Source: Enhydrobacter aerosaccus
Lineage (GTDB): Bacteria > Pseudomonadota > Alphaproteobacteria > Reyranellales > Reyranellaceae
NCBI RefSeq assembly: GCF_900167455.1
Contig: NZ_FUWJ01000010.1
Span: forward strand, 158,817 to 222,816
Reading direction: 5' to 3'
Length of the DNA stretch: 64,000 bases
Below are positions 1-7,678 of this stretch, piece after piece. The notes under the pieces are model-generated. The model did not search any database, was not told the DNA's origin, and saw nothing but the letters and a program-made list of their open reading frames with translations. The translations under genes were made by a program, and so were the position numbers. Each line of letters begins with the position of its first letter. Position 1 is the stretch's first letter.

Positions 1-446
1 GCGATCGCGGCGGCCAGGATCGGGATGACCAGGTAAAAATGCTCCTCGATGCAGAGCGACCAGCTCACCAGGAAAAAGGGAATGCGATCCTGGTAATTCT
101 GAAGAAAGACGAGGTAGGAAAAGTCGAAGGGCTCGTGGCGCGCCACCGCGACCGCGGCCCACGATACCGCAAGGATGCCGAAATAGGGTGGGATGGTCCG
201 CAAGGCGCGGCGCAGCCAGAATCGGCCGAGAGCGACATCACCTGTGGACCAGAGTTCGCGCCAGAACAGCGTACCGACCAGCCAGCCGCTCAGCACGAAG
301 AACAGATCCACGCCGTACTGGCCGTAATAGGTGACTCGCGACAACCAGCTGCCGTTGAGGGCCGAGCTCTGCACCAGATGATAGGCGATCACGGCCACCA
401 CGGCGCCGCCCCGCAACGTATCGAGCCAGGCAACCCGCTTGTTCAT
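1..446 (-). CDS. Acyltransferase family 3 (OafA/YrhL-like), 3' end beyond window
   Basis: Reading leftwards from an ATG at 446 gives about 148 residues that run off the window edge. The start is MNKRVAWLDTLRGG, followed by a YHLVQ segment, a GVDLFFVLSGWLVG membrane segment, an RFWLRRALRTIPPY motif and SWSLCIEEHFYLV. This order is typical of membrane acyltransferase-3 proteins, which transfer acetyl or acyl groups to sugars of O-antigen, exopolysaccharide or lipids. A Shine-Dalgarno-like AAGGAG lies almost against the start codon. The substrate cannot be read from the sequence. Only the N-terminal part is present, so integrity of the rest is unknown. A second protein of this family is encoded at 27881-28990. 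Confidence 0.85.
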   Translation of the reverse strand, partial: MNKRVAWLDTLRGGAVVAVIAYHLVQSSALNGSWLSRVTYYGQYGVDLFFVLSGWLVGTLFWRELWSTGDVALGRFWLRRALRTIPPYFGILAVSWAAVAVARHEPFDFSYLVFLQNYQDRIPFFLVSWSLCIEEHFYLVIPILAAAI

Positions 447-671
447 GCTCCTTTGATGGTCCCCATCCCAGTCATCCCACACACCGACCTTGCGGCTCGC
501 CCCGCGACAGAGCGTCCCTCTTCCCCAAGCCGTCCGGGCCATGCTGCCCCAATGCCGTCGAAGAAGCGAATTGAAGTTGGCCGGCCCGCGCCGCTCCGAC
601 GCTTGCGGCAACCATTCCCGGCGTGTAGAGCGCTCGCTCTCAAGCGCCAGAGCACAGGAAGCGAGACGAGA

Positions 672-980
672 ATGGCCGAGCCCGATGACGAATATGTCTA
701 TGACGAAGCCACGGGCGAGTGGATTCCGGCCGCGGAAGCCAAGGCCAAGCAAACGGCTGCCCAGGCCGTAGAGGTGCGGGATTCGGTCGGCAATCTCCTT
801 GCCGACGGCGACAGTGTGGTTCTCACCAAGGACCTGAAGGTCAAGGGCGCCAACCAGACGCTGCGGCGGGGAACGGTGATCCGGTCGATCCGCCTGACCG
901 GCGACCCCCAGGAGATCGATTGCCGCTTCGAGGGCATCAAGGGCCTGGTGCTGCGCGCGGAGTTCGTCCGCAAGCGTTGA
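672..980 (+). CDS. PhnA/YjdM-like protein lacking the usual zinc ribbon
   Basis: A 102-residue protein. Its C-terminal 60 residues (VRDSVGNLLADGDSVVLTKD, then KVKGANQTLRRGTVIRSIRL and IDCRFEGIKGLVLRAEFVRK) match the PhnA (YjdM) SH3-like domain. In the family the N-terminus is normally a CxxC...CxxC zinc ribbon; here it is replaced by a short acidic segment containing EYVYDEATGEWIPAAEAKAK with no cysteine. The biochemical role of the family is not settled, and the name does not imply phosphonate breakdown. The start at 672 is chosen because the acidic segment follows directly. The gene is convergent with hss. Confidence 0.75.
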   Translation: MAEPDDEYVYDEATGEWIPAAEAKAKQTAAQAVEVRDSVGNLLADGDSVVLTKDLKVKGANQTLRRGTVIRSIRLTGDPQEIDCRFEGIKGLVLRAEFVRKR

Positions 981-1086
981 GGGCTGCACTACCGACCGGC
1001 CGCTGCCGCCTTCCGGTACAAGGAGACCGATCAGCTCCCTTGGAAGGCCGGCTCTCGCGGCAGGAGAGAACGCGCAGAGACAATGA

Positions 1087-1108
1087 TGCGTAGGCAAAAT
1101 CCTACGCA
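1087..1108. terminator. Perfect hairpin between convergent genes
   Basis: TGCGTAGG (1087-1094) and CCTACGCA (1101-1108) form a perfect 8-bp stem with a 6-nt A-rich loop. It lies between the convergent PhnA-like gene (ends 980) and hss (ends 1153), which suggests a bidirectional transcription end. There is no clear U-tract, so classical intrinsic termination is uncertain. Confidence 0.45.
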
Positions 1109-1152
1109 CCGTGGATCCGGTGTCTCGAACACCGCGATCTTACGTCATGGAA

Positions 1153-2595
1153 TCACACCACGCGGAAGTTCTTGAACTGCCACGGGTCGGACTTGTCGAG
1201 GTCCTCGGGGAAGAGGACGCCGCGATCCTGCAGCGGGGTCCAGTCGCTGTACTTGCCGACGACCGGGCCGAGATAGGGCATGCAGATCTCGAGGTTGCGG
1301 GCAAAATCCATCTCATCCGCTTCGACGATGCCGCGGTTGGGGTTTTCGAGCGCCCAGATGATGCCTGACAGCACCGGTGCCACCACCTGGATAGAGGTGG
1401 CATTGTTGTAAGGCACCAGGCTGCGCGCTTCCTTGATGTCGATCTGCGAGCCGTACCAGTAGGCGCCTTTCTTGTGTCCCATCAGCAGCACACCCAGCTC
1501 GTCGCGGCCGGAGACGACCTCGTCGACGATCAGGCGCTGGCGCTTTTGCTGCTTCAGGTTCTTTCCGGCGATCTCGTGCATCGACATGATCGCCTGGTCG
1601 CACGGATGATAGGCGTAATGCACGGTCGGCCGGTAGGTGACCTTCTTGCCGTCACGCACGGTAAGGTAGTCGGCGATCGAGATGGACTCGTTGTGGGTGA
1701 TGATGAAACCGTGGAACGGCCCCTCGATCGGCGTCCAGGTGCGCGTCTGCGTCAGCAGGCCCGGACGATTGAGGTAGATCGCCGCGTCGCAGCCAAACGT
1801 ATGACGCTTGCCGTCGGGCGGCAGCGCCTTCTCGTGTGTACCCCAGCCCATCTCGGCGGGCTGCCCGCCCTCGGAGACGAAGCCGTCGATCGACCAGGTG
1901 TTGACGAACTCGCCGACTTCCTTCGGCTTTTTCGAGACCTGCGTGTCGCGCTCGGCGATGTGGATCACCTTGATGCCGAGACGCTGGGCGAGTTTGCCCC
2001 AGCCTTCGCGCGTGGTCGGCGCGGCCGTCTTCACGCCGGTGTCATGCGCGATATTCATCAGCGCCTGCTTCACGAAATGCGAGACCAGTCCGGGGTTGGC
2101 GCCATGGGCGACCACCGCCGTCGGACCACCTTCGTAGCGCGGCTTCAGCTTCAGCATGGTGTCGCGCAGCGCATAGTTCGAGCGACGCGAGACCGACAGG
2201 TTGGGGTCGGTATAGCCGCCCGGCCAAGGCTCGATGCAGGTATCGAGGTAACGCACACCCTTCTTCTGGCAAAGCTCGATCAGCGCCGTCGAAGCGACCT
2301 CGACCGAAAGATTGACCAGGAAGTCGCCCTCGCCCAGCCGGTTGTCCAGCGTGGCGCGGACGTTGGATTCGGTCAGGCGCTTTTCGACGAACTCGACGCC
2401 GTAGCGCTCCGCCTCGGCCTCACCGCCGCGCATTTCGTCGGTGATGATGACGATCTGCTCGGGCTTGATGTTGATATGACGCAGGATCAGCGGCAGCACG
2501 CCCTGACCGATCGAGCCGAAGCCGATCATGACCATGCGGCCCTTGAAGGTCAGATACTTCTTGTTCGGAACCTTGCGCGCGACTCTCTTCGCCAT
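1153..2595 (-). CDS. hss: Homospermidine synthase
   Basis: A 480-residue protein, the usual length for bacterial homospermidine synthase, which condenses two putrescines (or putrescine and spermidine) into homospermidine with NAD+. The N-terminus carries a Rossmann nucleotide-binding turn (MIGFGSIGQGVLPLI). Conserved family segments follow: NLSVEVASTALIELC, YLDTCIEPWPGGY, VAHGANPGLVSHFVKQAL and FHGFIITHNESISIADYL. The gene lies 93 bp downstream of the ornithine decarboxylase gene in the same direction, so the pair makes putrescine and then homospermidine, a common polyamine route in Alphaproteobacteria. A hairpin sits in the gap between them. The start is the ATG before AKRVARKVPNKKYL. Confidence 0.93.
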   Translation of the reverse strand: MAKRVARKVPNKKYLTFKGRMVMIGFGSIGQGVLPLILRHINIKPEQIVIITDEMRGGEAEAERYGVEFVEKRLTESNVRATLDNRLGEGDFLVNLSVEVASTALIELCQKKGVRYLDTCIEPWPGGYTDPNLSVSRRSNYALRDTMLKLKPRYEGGPTAVVAHGANPGLVSHFVKQALMNIAHDTGVKTAAPTTREGWGKLAQRLGIKVIHIAERDTQVSKKPKEVGEFVNTWSIDGFVSEGGQPAEMGWGTHEKALPPDGKRHTFGCDAAIYLNRPGLLTQTRTWTPIEGPFHGFIITHNESISIADYLTVRDGKKVTYRPTVHYAYHPCDQAIMSMHEIAGKNLKQQKRQRLIVDEVVSGRDELGVLLMGHKKGAYWYGSQIDIKEARSLVPYNNATSIQVVAPVLSGIIWALENPNRGIVEADEMDFARNLEICMPYLGPVVGKYSDWTPLQDRGVLFPEDLDKSDPWQFKNFRVV

Positions 2596-2637
2596 TTCAG
2601 CATCCCCGCTGTATCGTTAAATGCTCGATAAACGGCA

Positions 2638-2661
2638 ACGGGGCCTTTCTCAAGGCCCCGT
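2638..2661 (-). terminator. Strong 10-bp hairpin between odc and hss
   Basis: ACGGGGCCTT (2638-2647) and AAGGCCCCGT (2652-2661) form a perfect 10-bp stem with the loop TCTC. It lies in the 93-bp gap between two co-directional polyamine genes. No U-run follows in the minus direction, so it could be a partial terminator, an RNA-processing or stability element, or the end of the odc transcript with hss separately expressed. Confidence 0.55.
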
Positions 2662-2688
2662 CCCGTCACCCCGATGTAACGTCGCTGC

Positions 2689-3819
2689 CTAGATGCAGAT
2701 CGCCTTGAGCGGCGCGAAGCCGTTGAAGGCCACTGACGAGTAGGTCGTCGTATAGGCGCCGGTCGACAGGATCTCGACCTTGTCGCCGGGCTTCAGCGAC
2801 AGAGGCAGCTTGTACTCGGTCTTCTCGTACAGGATGTCGGCGGAATCGCAGGTGGGACCCGCCAGCACCACCGGGCCGACGCGCGTGCCGTCACGAGCCG
2901 TCCGCAGGCGATACTTGATGCTCTCGTCCATCGTCTCGGCCAGGCCCGAGAACTTGCCAATATCGAGATAGATCCAGCGCTTGCGGTCGTTGGCGGCCTT
3001 GCGCGAGACCAGCACGACCTCGCTCTGGATCACGCCGGCATCGCCCACCATGGAGCGGCCGGGCTCGATGATGACCTCCGGCATGCGATTGCCGAAGTGG
3101 CGCACCAGGGCGCGGCCGACCGCCTCGCAATAGGATTCGATGCTGTTGACCTCAGCGCGGTAACGGGCCGGGAAGCCGCCACCCAGGTTGACCATGCGCA
3201 GATCGACGCCTTCCTCGGCGAGAGCGAAGAACATCTGCGAGACCTGGGCCAGCGCCTTGTCCCACTGATCGAGATCGGTCTGCTGGCTGCCGACATGGAA
3301 GGAGATGCCGTAGGGATCGAGGCCCCATTCCCTGGCCTTGCGCAGCAGGTCCTTGGCCATCTCCGGCGCGCAGCCGAACTTCTTGCTGAGCGGCCACTCG
3401 GCGCCGCCGCAATCGACCAGCACGCGGCAGAAGACCCGGGCACCGGGCGCCACGCGCGCGAGCTTCTGCAGCTCCGCCTCGCTGTCGAAGGCGAACAGGC
3501 GGACACCCTGCTGGTAGGCCCAGGCGATGTCCTTCTCCTTCTTGATGGTGTTGCCGAAGGAGATGCGGTCCATGCTGATGCCGGTGGCCTGCACCATCTC
3601 GATCTCGCCGCGCGACGCCGTGTCGAACTTCGAGCCGAGCCCCGCGAGCCGGGACAGGATCTGGGCTGCCGGGTTGGCTTTCACGGCGTAGAAGATGTGA
3701 GCGGCCGGCAGCAGCTCGCGCATGCGCCGAAAGTTGTGCTCGACCAAGTCGAGGTCGATCACCAGGCACGGCGTCTCGGGCTGCTGTTCGCGGAGATAAC
3801 GGAAAATACGCTCGGTCAT
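2689..3819 (-). CDS. odc: Ornithine (or lysine/ornithine) decarboxylase, alanine-racemase fold
   Basis: A 376-residue PLP-dependent group IV decarboxylase that converts ornithine to putrescine in the cytoplasm. The Schiff-base lysine is in YAVKANP (K47). FGNTIKKEKDIAWA, FHVGSQQTD, VNLGGGFPARY and the PLP-phosphate-binding EPGRSMVGDAG follow. The substrate-carboxylate cysteine is in GPTCDSADILYE near the C-terminus. The length and order match bacterial ODCs of this fold. Some relatives also accept lysine, so specificity is not proven. The gene is followed by hss, and a roughly 310-nt untranslated leader with several hairpins precedes it, suggesting control at RNA level. Confidence 0.92.
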   Translation of the reverse strand: MTERIFRYLREQQPETPCLVIDLDLVEHNFRRMRELLPAAHIFYAVKANPAAQILSRLAGLGSKFDTASRGEIEMVQATGISMDRISFGNTIKKEKDIAWAYQQGVRLFAFDSEAELQKLARVAPGARVFCRVLVDCGGAEWPLSKKFGCAPEMAKDLLRKAREWGLDPYGISFHVGSQQTDLDQWDKALAQVSQMFFALAEEGVDLRMVNLGGGFPARYRAEVNSIESYCEAVGRALVRHFGNRMPEVIIEPGRSMVGDAGVIQSEVVLVSRKAANDRKRWIYLDIGKFSGLAETMDESIKYRLRTARDGTRVGPVVLAGPTCDSADILYEKTEYKLPLSLKPGDKVEILSTGAYTTTYSSVAFNGFAPLKAICI

Positions 3820-4139
3820 CGCTGGGGGGTTCCCCGTCTAGAATGTCTGCAGGTTCGATGGGAGTAACGCAGTGACGAACGGCGCCCTTCGCGGGCGGCG
3901 TCGTCAGCGAATACTCGACGGAGCGGTTTTCCGCCGGAGCGGAAGTTCGAACGATGTGGCCCGGCCAGAACTCGCCGGGCATGCGACACGATAGCGGGGA
4001 TCGCGCCCCGCACAGCAAGCAACCATCTCAGAAGCTCCTTCCCGGACCCGGCGCGAAGCCAGCACTGCCAAAAAGGACGCTTTCCGTCGTTGCGTAACCA
4101 CTATGGGCCAGCGGCACGTGCGTGGGCGTCTTCGTTTGC
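3820..4139 (-). promoter_or_regulatory. Long structured 5' leader of odc (candidate speF-type leader RNA)
   Basis: The space upstream of odc holds no convincing gene but several hairpins in the predicted transcript. GCGGGG/CCCCGC pair at 3994-3999/4006-4011. CCCGGC/GCCGGG pair at 3960-3965/3974-3979. GCGG-TTTT-CCGC lies at 3923-3934. A two-part hairpin uses CGCCC/GGGCG (3883-3887/3893-3897) extended by GACGA/TCGTC (3874-3878/3901-3905). A family of leader RNAs called speF is known upstream of alphaproteobacterial ornithine decarboxylase genes; membership here is inferred from position and structure only, without a covariance search. Confidence 0.45.
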
Positions 4140-4167
4140 TATCTACAACTAATGTGCGCCGTTACAA
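4140..4167 (-). promoter_or_regulatory. Candidate sigma70 promoter of odc-hss
   Basis: On the minus strand TTGTAA (4162-4167), a 16-bp spacer and TAGATA (4140-4145) resemble -35 and -10 boxes. Transcription from here would begin near 4133 and give an untranslated leader of about 310 nt ahead of odc. Confidence 0.4.
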
Positions 4168-4244
4168 GAGGATTCTGACTCCACGGCGAAATTTTTGGGG
4201 GTCTTGTGGTGTCGCCATCACATCGCCGTCGCGACAGTTGCTCG

Positions 4245-5492
4245 TCAGAGCCGTCGCATCGACGAGCGCGGCAGGCGAATCGATGCCGCGACCATCGTCA
4301 GCGGGATCAGCGATAGAGCCGACAGGATGAGCGAGGCCTTCACGCCCCACTGATCAGCGATCTTTCCCCATAACAGCGAGCCCACCACCATGGCGCCGAA
4401 GAAAACCATCTGGTGGACGGCCATGCCGCGCGCCCGCATGAAGTTGGGCAGGATCATCTGGACGGCGGCGCCATTGTTGGCGATCACCATGATCCAGCAG
4501 CCGCCGGCGATGGTGATGCACAGGCCGAAGATCAGCGGCTTCATCTCGAGCGCGGCGACCAGCGTCGAGAGGGCGTGCAGCCCCATTGCCCAAATGTTGG
4601 CACGATCGGAGCCGAGCAGGCGGTTCAGGGCCGGCATCATCATGGCGCCAGCCACTGCACCTGCACCGAAGGCGGCGTAGAGGATGCCGAAGGAGAACTC
4701 GTCGAGCTTGAGCGCGAACCGGCCGATCACGGGCAGCAAGGTTCCCATGGCGATTCCGGGCACGAAGAAGCAGAGGCCACGGGCGAAGACGGCCTGCAGC
4801 TCGGCCGAGTTCCGGACGTAGGCGATGCCGGCCCGCGCCGCCTCGAAAAAGCCTTCCCGCCGCTGCTCGGCATGGGCCTCTGGCGGCCGCTTCCAGGCCT
4901 GCATGGCGAAGATAACACCGATGTAGGTGACGGAATTGATGAAGAAGAGAAGGAAGACGCCGACCAGGCCCAGCAGCATCTGGCCGATCACCGGGCCGAT
5001 GGTCCGGGCGAGATTGAAGCCGGCGCTGTTGAGCGCGATCGCCGGCCGCAGCAGCGGGCCGCTGACGATCTCCGGCACGACGGCGTGCCACGCCGGCGCG
5101 TTCATGGCGTTGCCCAGTCCCATCAGGAAGCTCAACACCAGCAGGTTCCAGGCGCTGAGCTGGCCCAGGAAGGCCAGTACCGCGAGGACCGCCGCCACCC
5201 CCATCATCCACCACTGGCAGAGGATGATGTAGCGCCGCCGCTCGAAGCGGTCGGCGAGGATGCCGGCGAAGAAGCAGAACAGGAACATCGGCAGCGTGCC
5301 GGCCGCGGCCAGCGCCGCGACATAGATCGGCTCACTGGTCAGGCTGGTCATTTCCCAGGCGGCTCCCGTGGTCTGCATCCAGCCGCCGACATTGGACAGC
5401 AGGTTGGCGATCCACAGGCCGAGAAAGGCGCGGTTGGCGAGCGGAGCGAAGGCCGAGGGAGGTCGCTTGGCGCCGGGCGCCGGCACCGTCAC
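4245..5492 (-). CDS. MFS transporter (MFS_3/EntS-like)
   Basis: A 415-residue, roughly 12-helix major facilitator protein of the EntS-like branch. The N-terminus reads FAPLANRAFLGLWIANLLSN, followed by the ADRFERRR loop between helices 2 and 3, GLGNAMNAPAWHAVVPEIV, and SAGFNLARTIGPVIGQ in the first half. The start is placed at GTG 5492, which overlaps the TGA of the upstream GNAT gene (GTGA), indicating translational coupling; a second GTG at 5486 is possible. Family members export siderophores, drugs or lipid-like compounds. Its place at the end of the sphingolipid gene block makes a lipid or lipid-precursor exporter a reasonable guess, but the substrate is not readable from the sequence. 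Confidence 0.82.
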   Translation of the reverse strand: MTVPAPGAKRPPSAFAPLANRAFLGLWIANLLSNVGGWMQTTGAAWEMTSLTSEPIYVAALAAAGTLPMFLFCFFAGILADRFERRRYIILCQWWMMGVAAVLAVLAFLGQLSAWNLLVLSFLMGLGNAMNAPAWHAVVPEIVSGPLLRPAIALNSAGFNLARTIGPVIGQMLLGLVGVFLLFFINSVTYIGVIFAMQAWKRPPEAHAEQRREGFFEAARAGIAYVRNSAELQAVFARGLCFFVPGIAMGTLLPVIGRFALKLDEFSFGILYAAFGAGAVAGAMMMPALNRLLGSDRANIWAMGLHALSTLVAALEMKPLIFGLCITIAGGCWIMVIANNGAAVQMILPNFMRARGMAVHQMVFFGAMVVGSLLWGKIADQWGVKASLILSALSLIPLTMVAASIRLPRSSMRRL

Positions 5493-6637
5493 GCCAGCGC
5501 CTTCTCGTAGATGCGATGCGTCTTGTAGTGCACGCCGCCAACCAAGCGGATGATGTTGTTCATCGCCTTGTTGTCCTCGAGGATCCAGCCCAGCTCGGCC
5601 GTCTTCTTGCCGAGCCGCTTGCCGTTCTGGCGCAGCACGTCGATCGCCATCATGGCCAGGCCGGCTCCCATCAGCGGATGGTTGCGGTATTTCTTGCGCA
5701 CGCCCATGAGCGGCACGCGCGTGCTCCCGACGCCGGCGATCTTGAGCCGCCACAGCAGCTTGGCGAGGTTCAGCGGGTTGAGGCTGCCGTTGAACTCCGT
5801 GATGGCCTCGTTGAGGTTGGTCAGGGCGACGATGAAGGCCACCGCCTCGTCGTCGACTTCCACGAACACCGCGAGATCCGGCACGATGACCGGTCCGAAC
5901 GCCTTGGACGCATGGTCGATCTCGGCCTGGGTGAAGGGCACGAAGCCCCAATTGTCGCTCCAGGCGTCGTTGAAGATTCCGACCAGGGTGCGGACCTCGG
6001 CATCGAACATCTTCATGTTCGCGGTCCGCACCTTCACGCGATCTGCAAGGCCTGCCCGGGCCAGCAGCTTCTTCCCCAGCGTCTCCGGCGCATTCTGGAC
6101 GTCGTAGTCGTACGACAGCATGTCCTTGATCTTGGTGTAGCCGCAGCCTTCGACGCGCGGGCCGGAGTAAGGCGGATCGTAAGGCACCATCAGCATCGGC
6201 CGGCTGTCGAAGCCCCAGACCATGAGACCGACTTCCTCGTTGACGGAAAGGCTGAATGGACCCGTCGCCCGCTTCATGCCCTTCTGCCGCAGCCAGTCCT
6301 CGGCGGCGGCGAACAGAGCCGCGAAGATGGCCGGATCGTCCTCGGCGGCAAGGCAGCCGAAATGCCCGGTGCTGTCGCCGTAGCGTTCGAGATAGGCGTG
6401 GTCGATCTGTGCGGCGATGCGACCGACCACTCTGCCGTCGCGCCGCGCCAGGAAGAACTGCACCTCGACATGCTTGAAGAGCGGATTCTTGTCCGGCGAG
6501 AAGGCTTCGCGACGCTCGACATCGAGATGGGGAACGTACCCCTTGTGGCCGGCGAACAGGCGCTTGGGCAAGTCGATGAAGGCCTTGAGATCTGCCTTGC
6601 CGACAACCGGGGAGACGACGATTTCAGAGGATGCCAT
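5489..6637 (-). CDS. bcerS: GNAT-fold acyltransferase; candidate bacterial ceramide synthase
   Basis: A 382-residue protein of the large GNAT-like family often labelled N-acetyltransferase. Conserved parts are the N-terminal FIDLPKRLFAGHKGYVPHL, the acyl-CoA-binding-like FFLARRDGRVVGRIAAQID, and the C-terminal RNHPLMGAGLAMMAIDVLRQ and LGWILEDNKAMNNIIRLVGG. The start ATG at 6637 follows a GAGGCAGG ribosome site, 7 bp after the metallophosphoesterase stop. Ceramide synthase of Caulobacter crescentus (bCerS), which N-acylates 3-ketosphinganine, was described as a GNAT-type protein encoded near spt. Position in this cluster and family suggest the same role, but this is inference; another amine acylation is possible. 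Confidence 0.6.
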   Translation of the reverse strand: MASSEIVVSPVVGKADLKAFIDLPKRLFAGHKGYVPHLDVERREAFSPDKNPLFKHVEVQFFLARRDGRVVGRIAAQIDHAYLERYGDSTGHFGCLAAEDDPAIFAALFAAAEDWLRQKGMKRATGPFSLSVNEEVGLMVWGFDSRPMLMVPYDPPYSGPRVEGCGYTKIKDMLSYDYDVQNAPETLGKKLLARAGLADRVKVRTANMKMFDAEVRTLVGIFNDAWSDNWGFVPFTQAEIDHASKAFGPVIVPDLAVFVEVDDEAVAFIVALTNLNEAITEFNGSLNPLNLAKLLWRLKIAGVGSTRVPLMGVRKKYRNHPLMGAGLAMMAIDVLRQNGKRLGKKTAELGWILEDNKAMNNIIRLVGGVHYKTHRIYEKALA

Positions 6638-6644
6638 ACCTGCC

Positions 6645-7565
6645 TCAATTGACCGTGGATGCGTGAGCACCCGACTGGAAAACCAACTTGCCGTCCGGCT
6701 CGCAGCCGCGACCATCGGCGGACAGAGCACGCAATTCGACGTCGAGACGCCAGCCCCCCTCGTGACGGTCGATCCGGATAAGATGATAGCGGGCACGGCC
6801 GTATTTGCTGTCGGGAGCGGCCGAGGCCGACGTCACGCCCAGGACGGGGACCGGACCAGTAGGGCCGGCAATGCGGGCGATCTCGCTGAGATGATTGTGG
6901 CCGTGCAGGACGGCCTCGCAGCCGACCCGGCGGATCATGGCCTGGAAGGCCGCCGTATCGGTCAGGCGCTTGAAGCGCGACTGGCCGAACAGCGGCGGAT
7001 GATGGATCAGCACGATCCGGCACAGCCCTTCCCGCCCCGTCTCCGCCAGCAGCCGCTCGGCCCGCGCGATCTGGGAGGAGCCGAGATCGCCGGTGGCAAA
7101 GAAGGGCGGCTTGGGCACGCCGGTCGACAGGCCAATCAGGACGACGGGCCCACGGCGGCGGACGATCGGGAAAGCATCCAGGCCCGGCGCCGACGATTCG
7201 CCATCGCCCGCCATATAGGCGCCCCACAGACCCAGGCTCTCGTCCCAGGGAACGGAGACGTAGACATCGTGATTGCCCGGCACGATCGTAAGACGGTCCG
7301 GCGGTTCGAAGCCAGCAAGCCAATCCGCGGCGCGCCGGAACTCCTGCGGCAGCGCGACATTCACCAGATCGCCCGTCAGCGCGATGTGGTCGGGCGCGCG
7401 CGCCTTGATGTCGGCGACGATGCCGGCCAGCGCCTCCGGCACATGAACATGCACGCGGTGACGCCACCAGTTGTAATAGCCCGTGGCCCGCTTGTTCAGG
7501 AGCTGGCCCAGCGGGGCGCGCGGCATCGGCAGGTGCGGATCTGAGAGATGCGCCAAGGTGAACAT
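6645..7565 (-). CDS. Calcineurin-like metallophosphoesterase
   Basis: A 306-residue protein with all signature metal-binding motifs of the metallophosphoesterase fold: HLSDPHL near the N-terminus, ALTGDLVNVALP, IVPGNHDVYV, VLIHHPP and LHGHNHLSEI. The domain spans most of the protein and no signal peptide is evident, so it is probably cytoplasmic. Related enzymes cleave cyclic nucleotides, nucleotide sugars (LpxH/LpxG type) or other phosphodiesters and monoesters. The stop is 7 bp ahead of the GNAT gene and the start is 113 bp after spt, all in one direction. A role in processing a phosphorylated lipid intermediate is plausible but unproven. Confidence 0.82.
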   Translation of the reverse strand: MFTLAHLSDPHLPMPRAPLGQLLNKRATGYYNWWRHRVHVHVPEALAGIVADIKARAPDHIALTGDLVNVALPQEFRRAADWLAGFEPPDRLTIVPGNHDVYVSVPWDESLGLWGAYMAGDGESSAPGLDAFPIVRRRGPVVLIGLSTGVPKPPFFATGDLGSSQIARAERLLAETGREGLCRIVLIHHPPLFGQSRFKRLTDTAAFQAMIRRVGCEAVLHGHNHLSEIARIAGPTGPVPVLGVTSASAAPDSKYGRARYHLIRIDRHEGGWRLDVELRALSADGRGCEPDGKLVFQSGAHASTVN

Positions 7566-7678
7566 GGCCGTTGTCCGTCAGCTATCGGCAGCGGGAGACG
7601 GAACGAGACGACCAGTTCGGCCGCGCCGCCCTGTCCGCTGGTTCCAGTGGCCAGCGACGGCGCACGGCACGTACTTCC

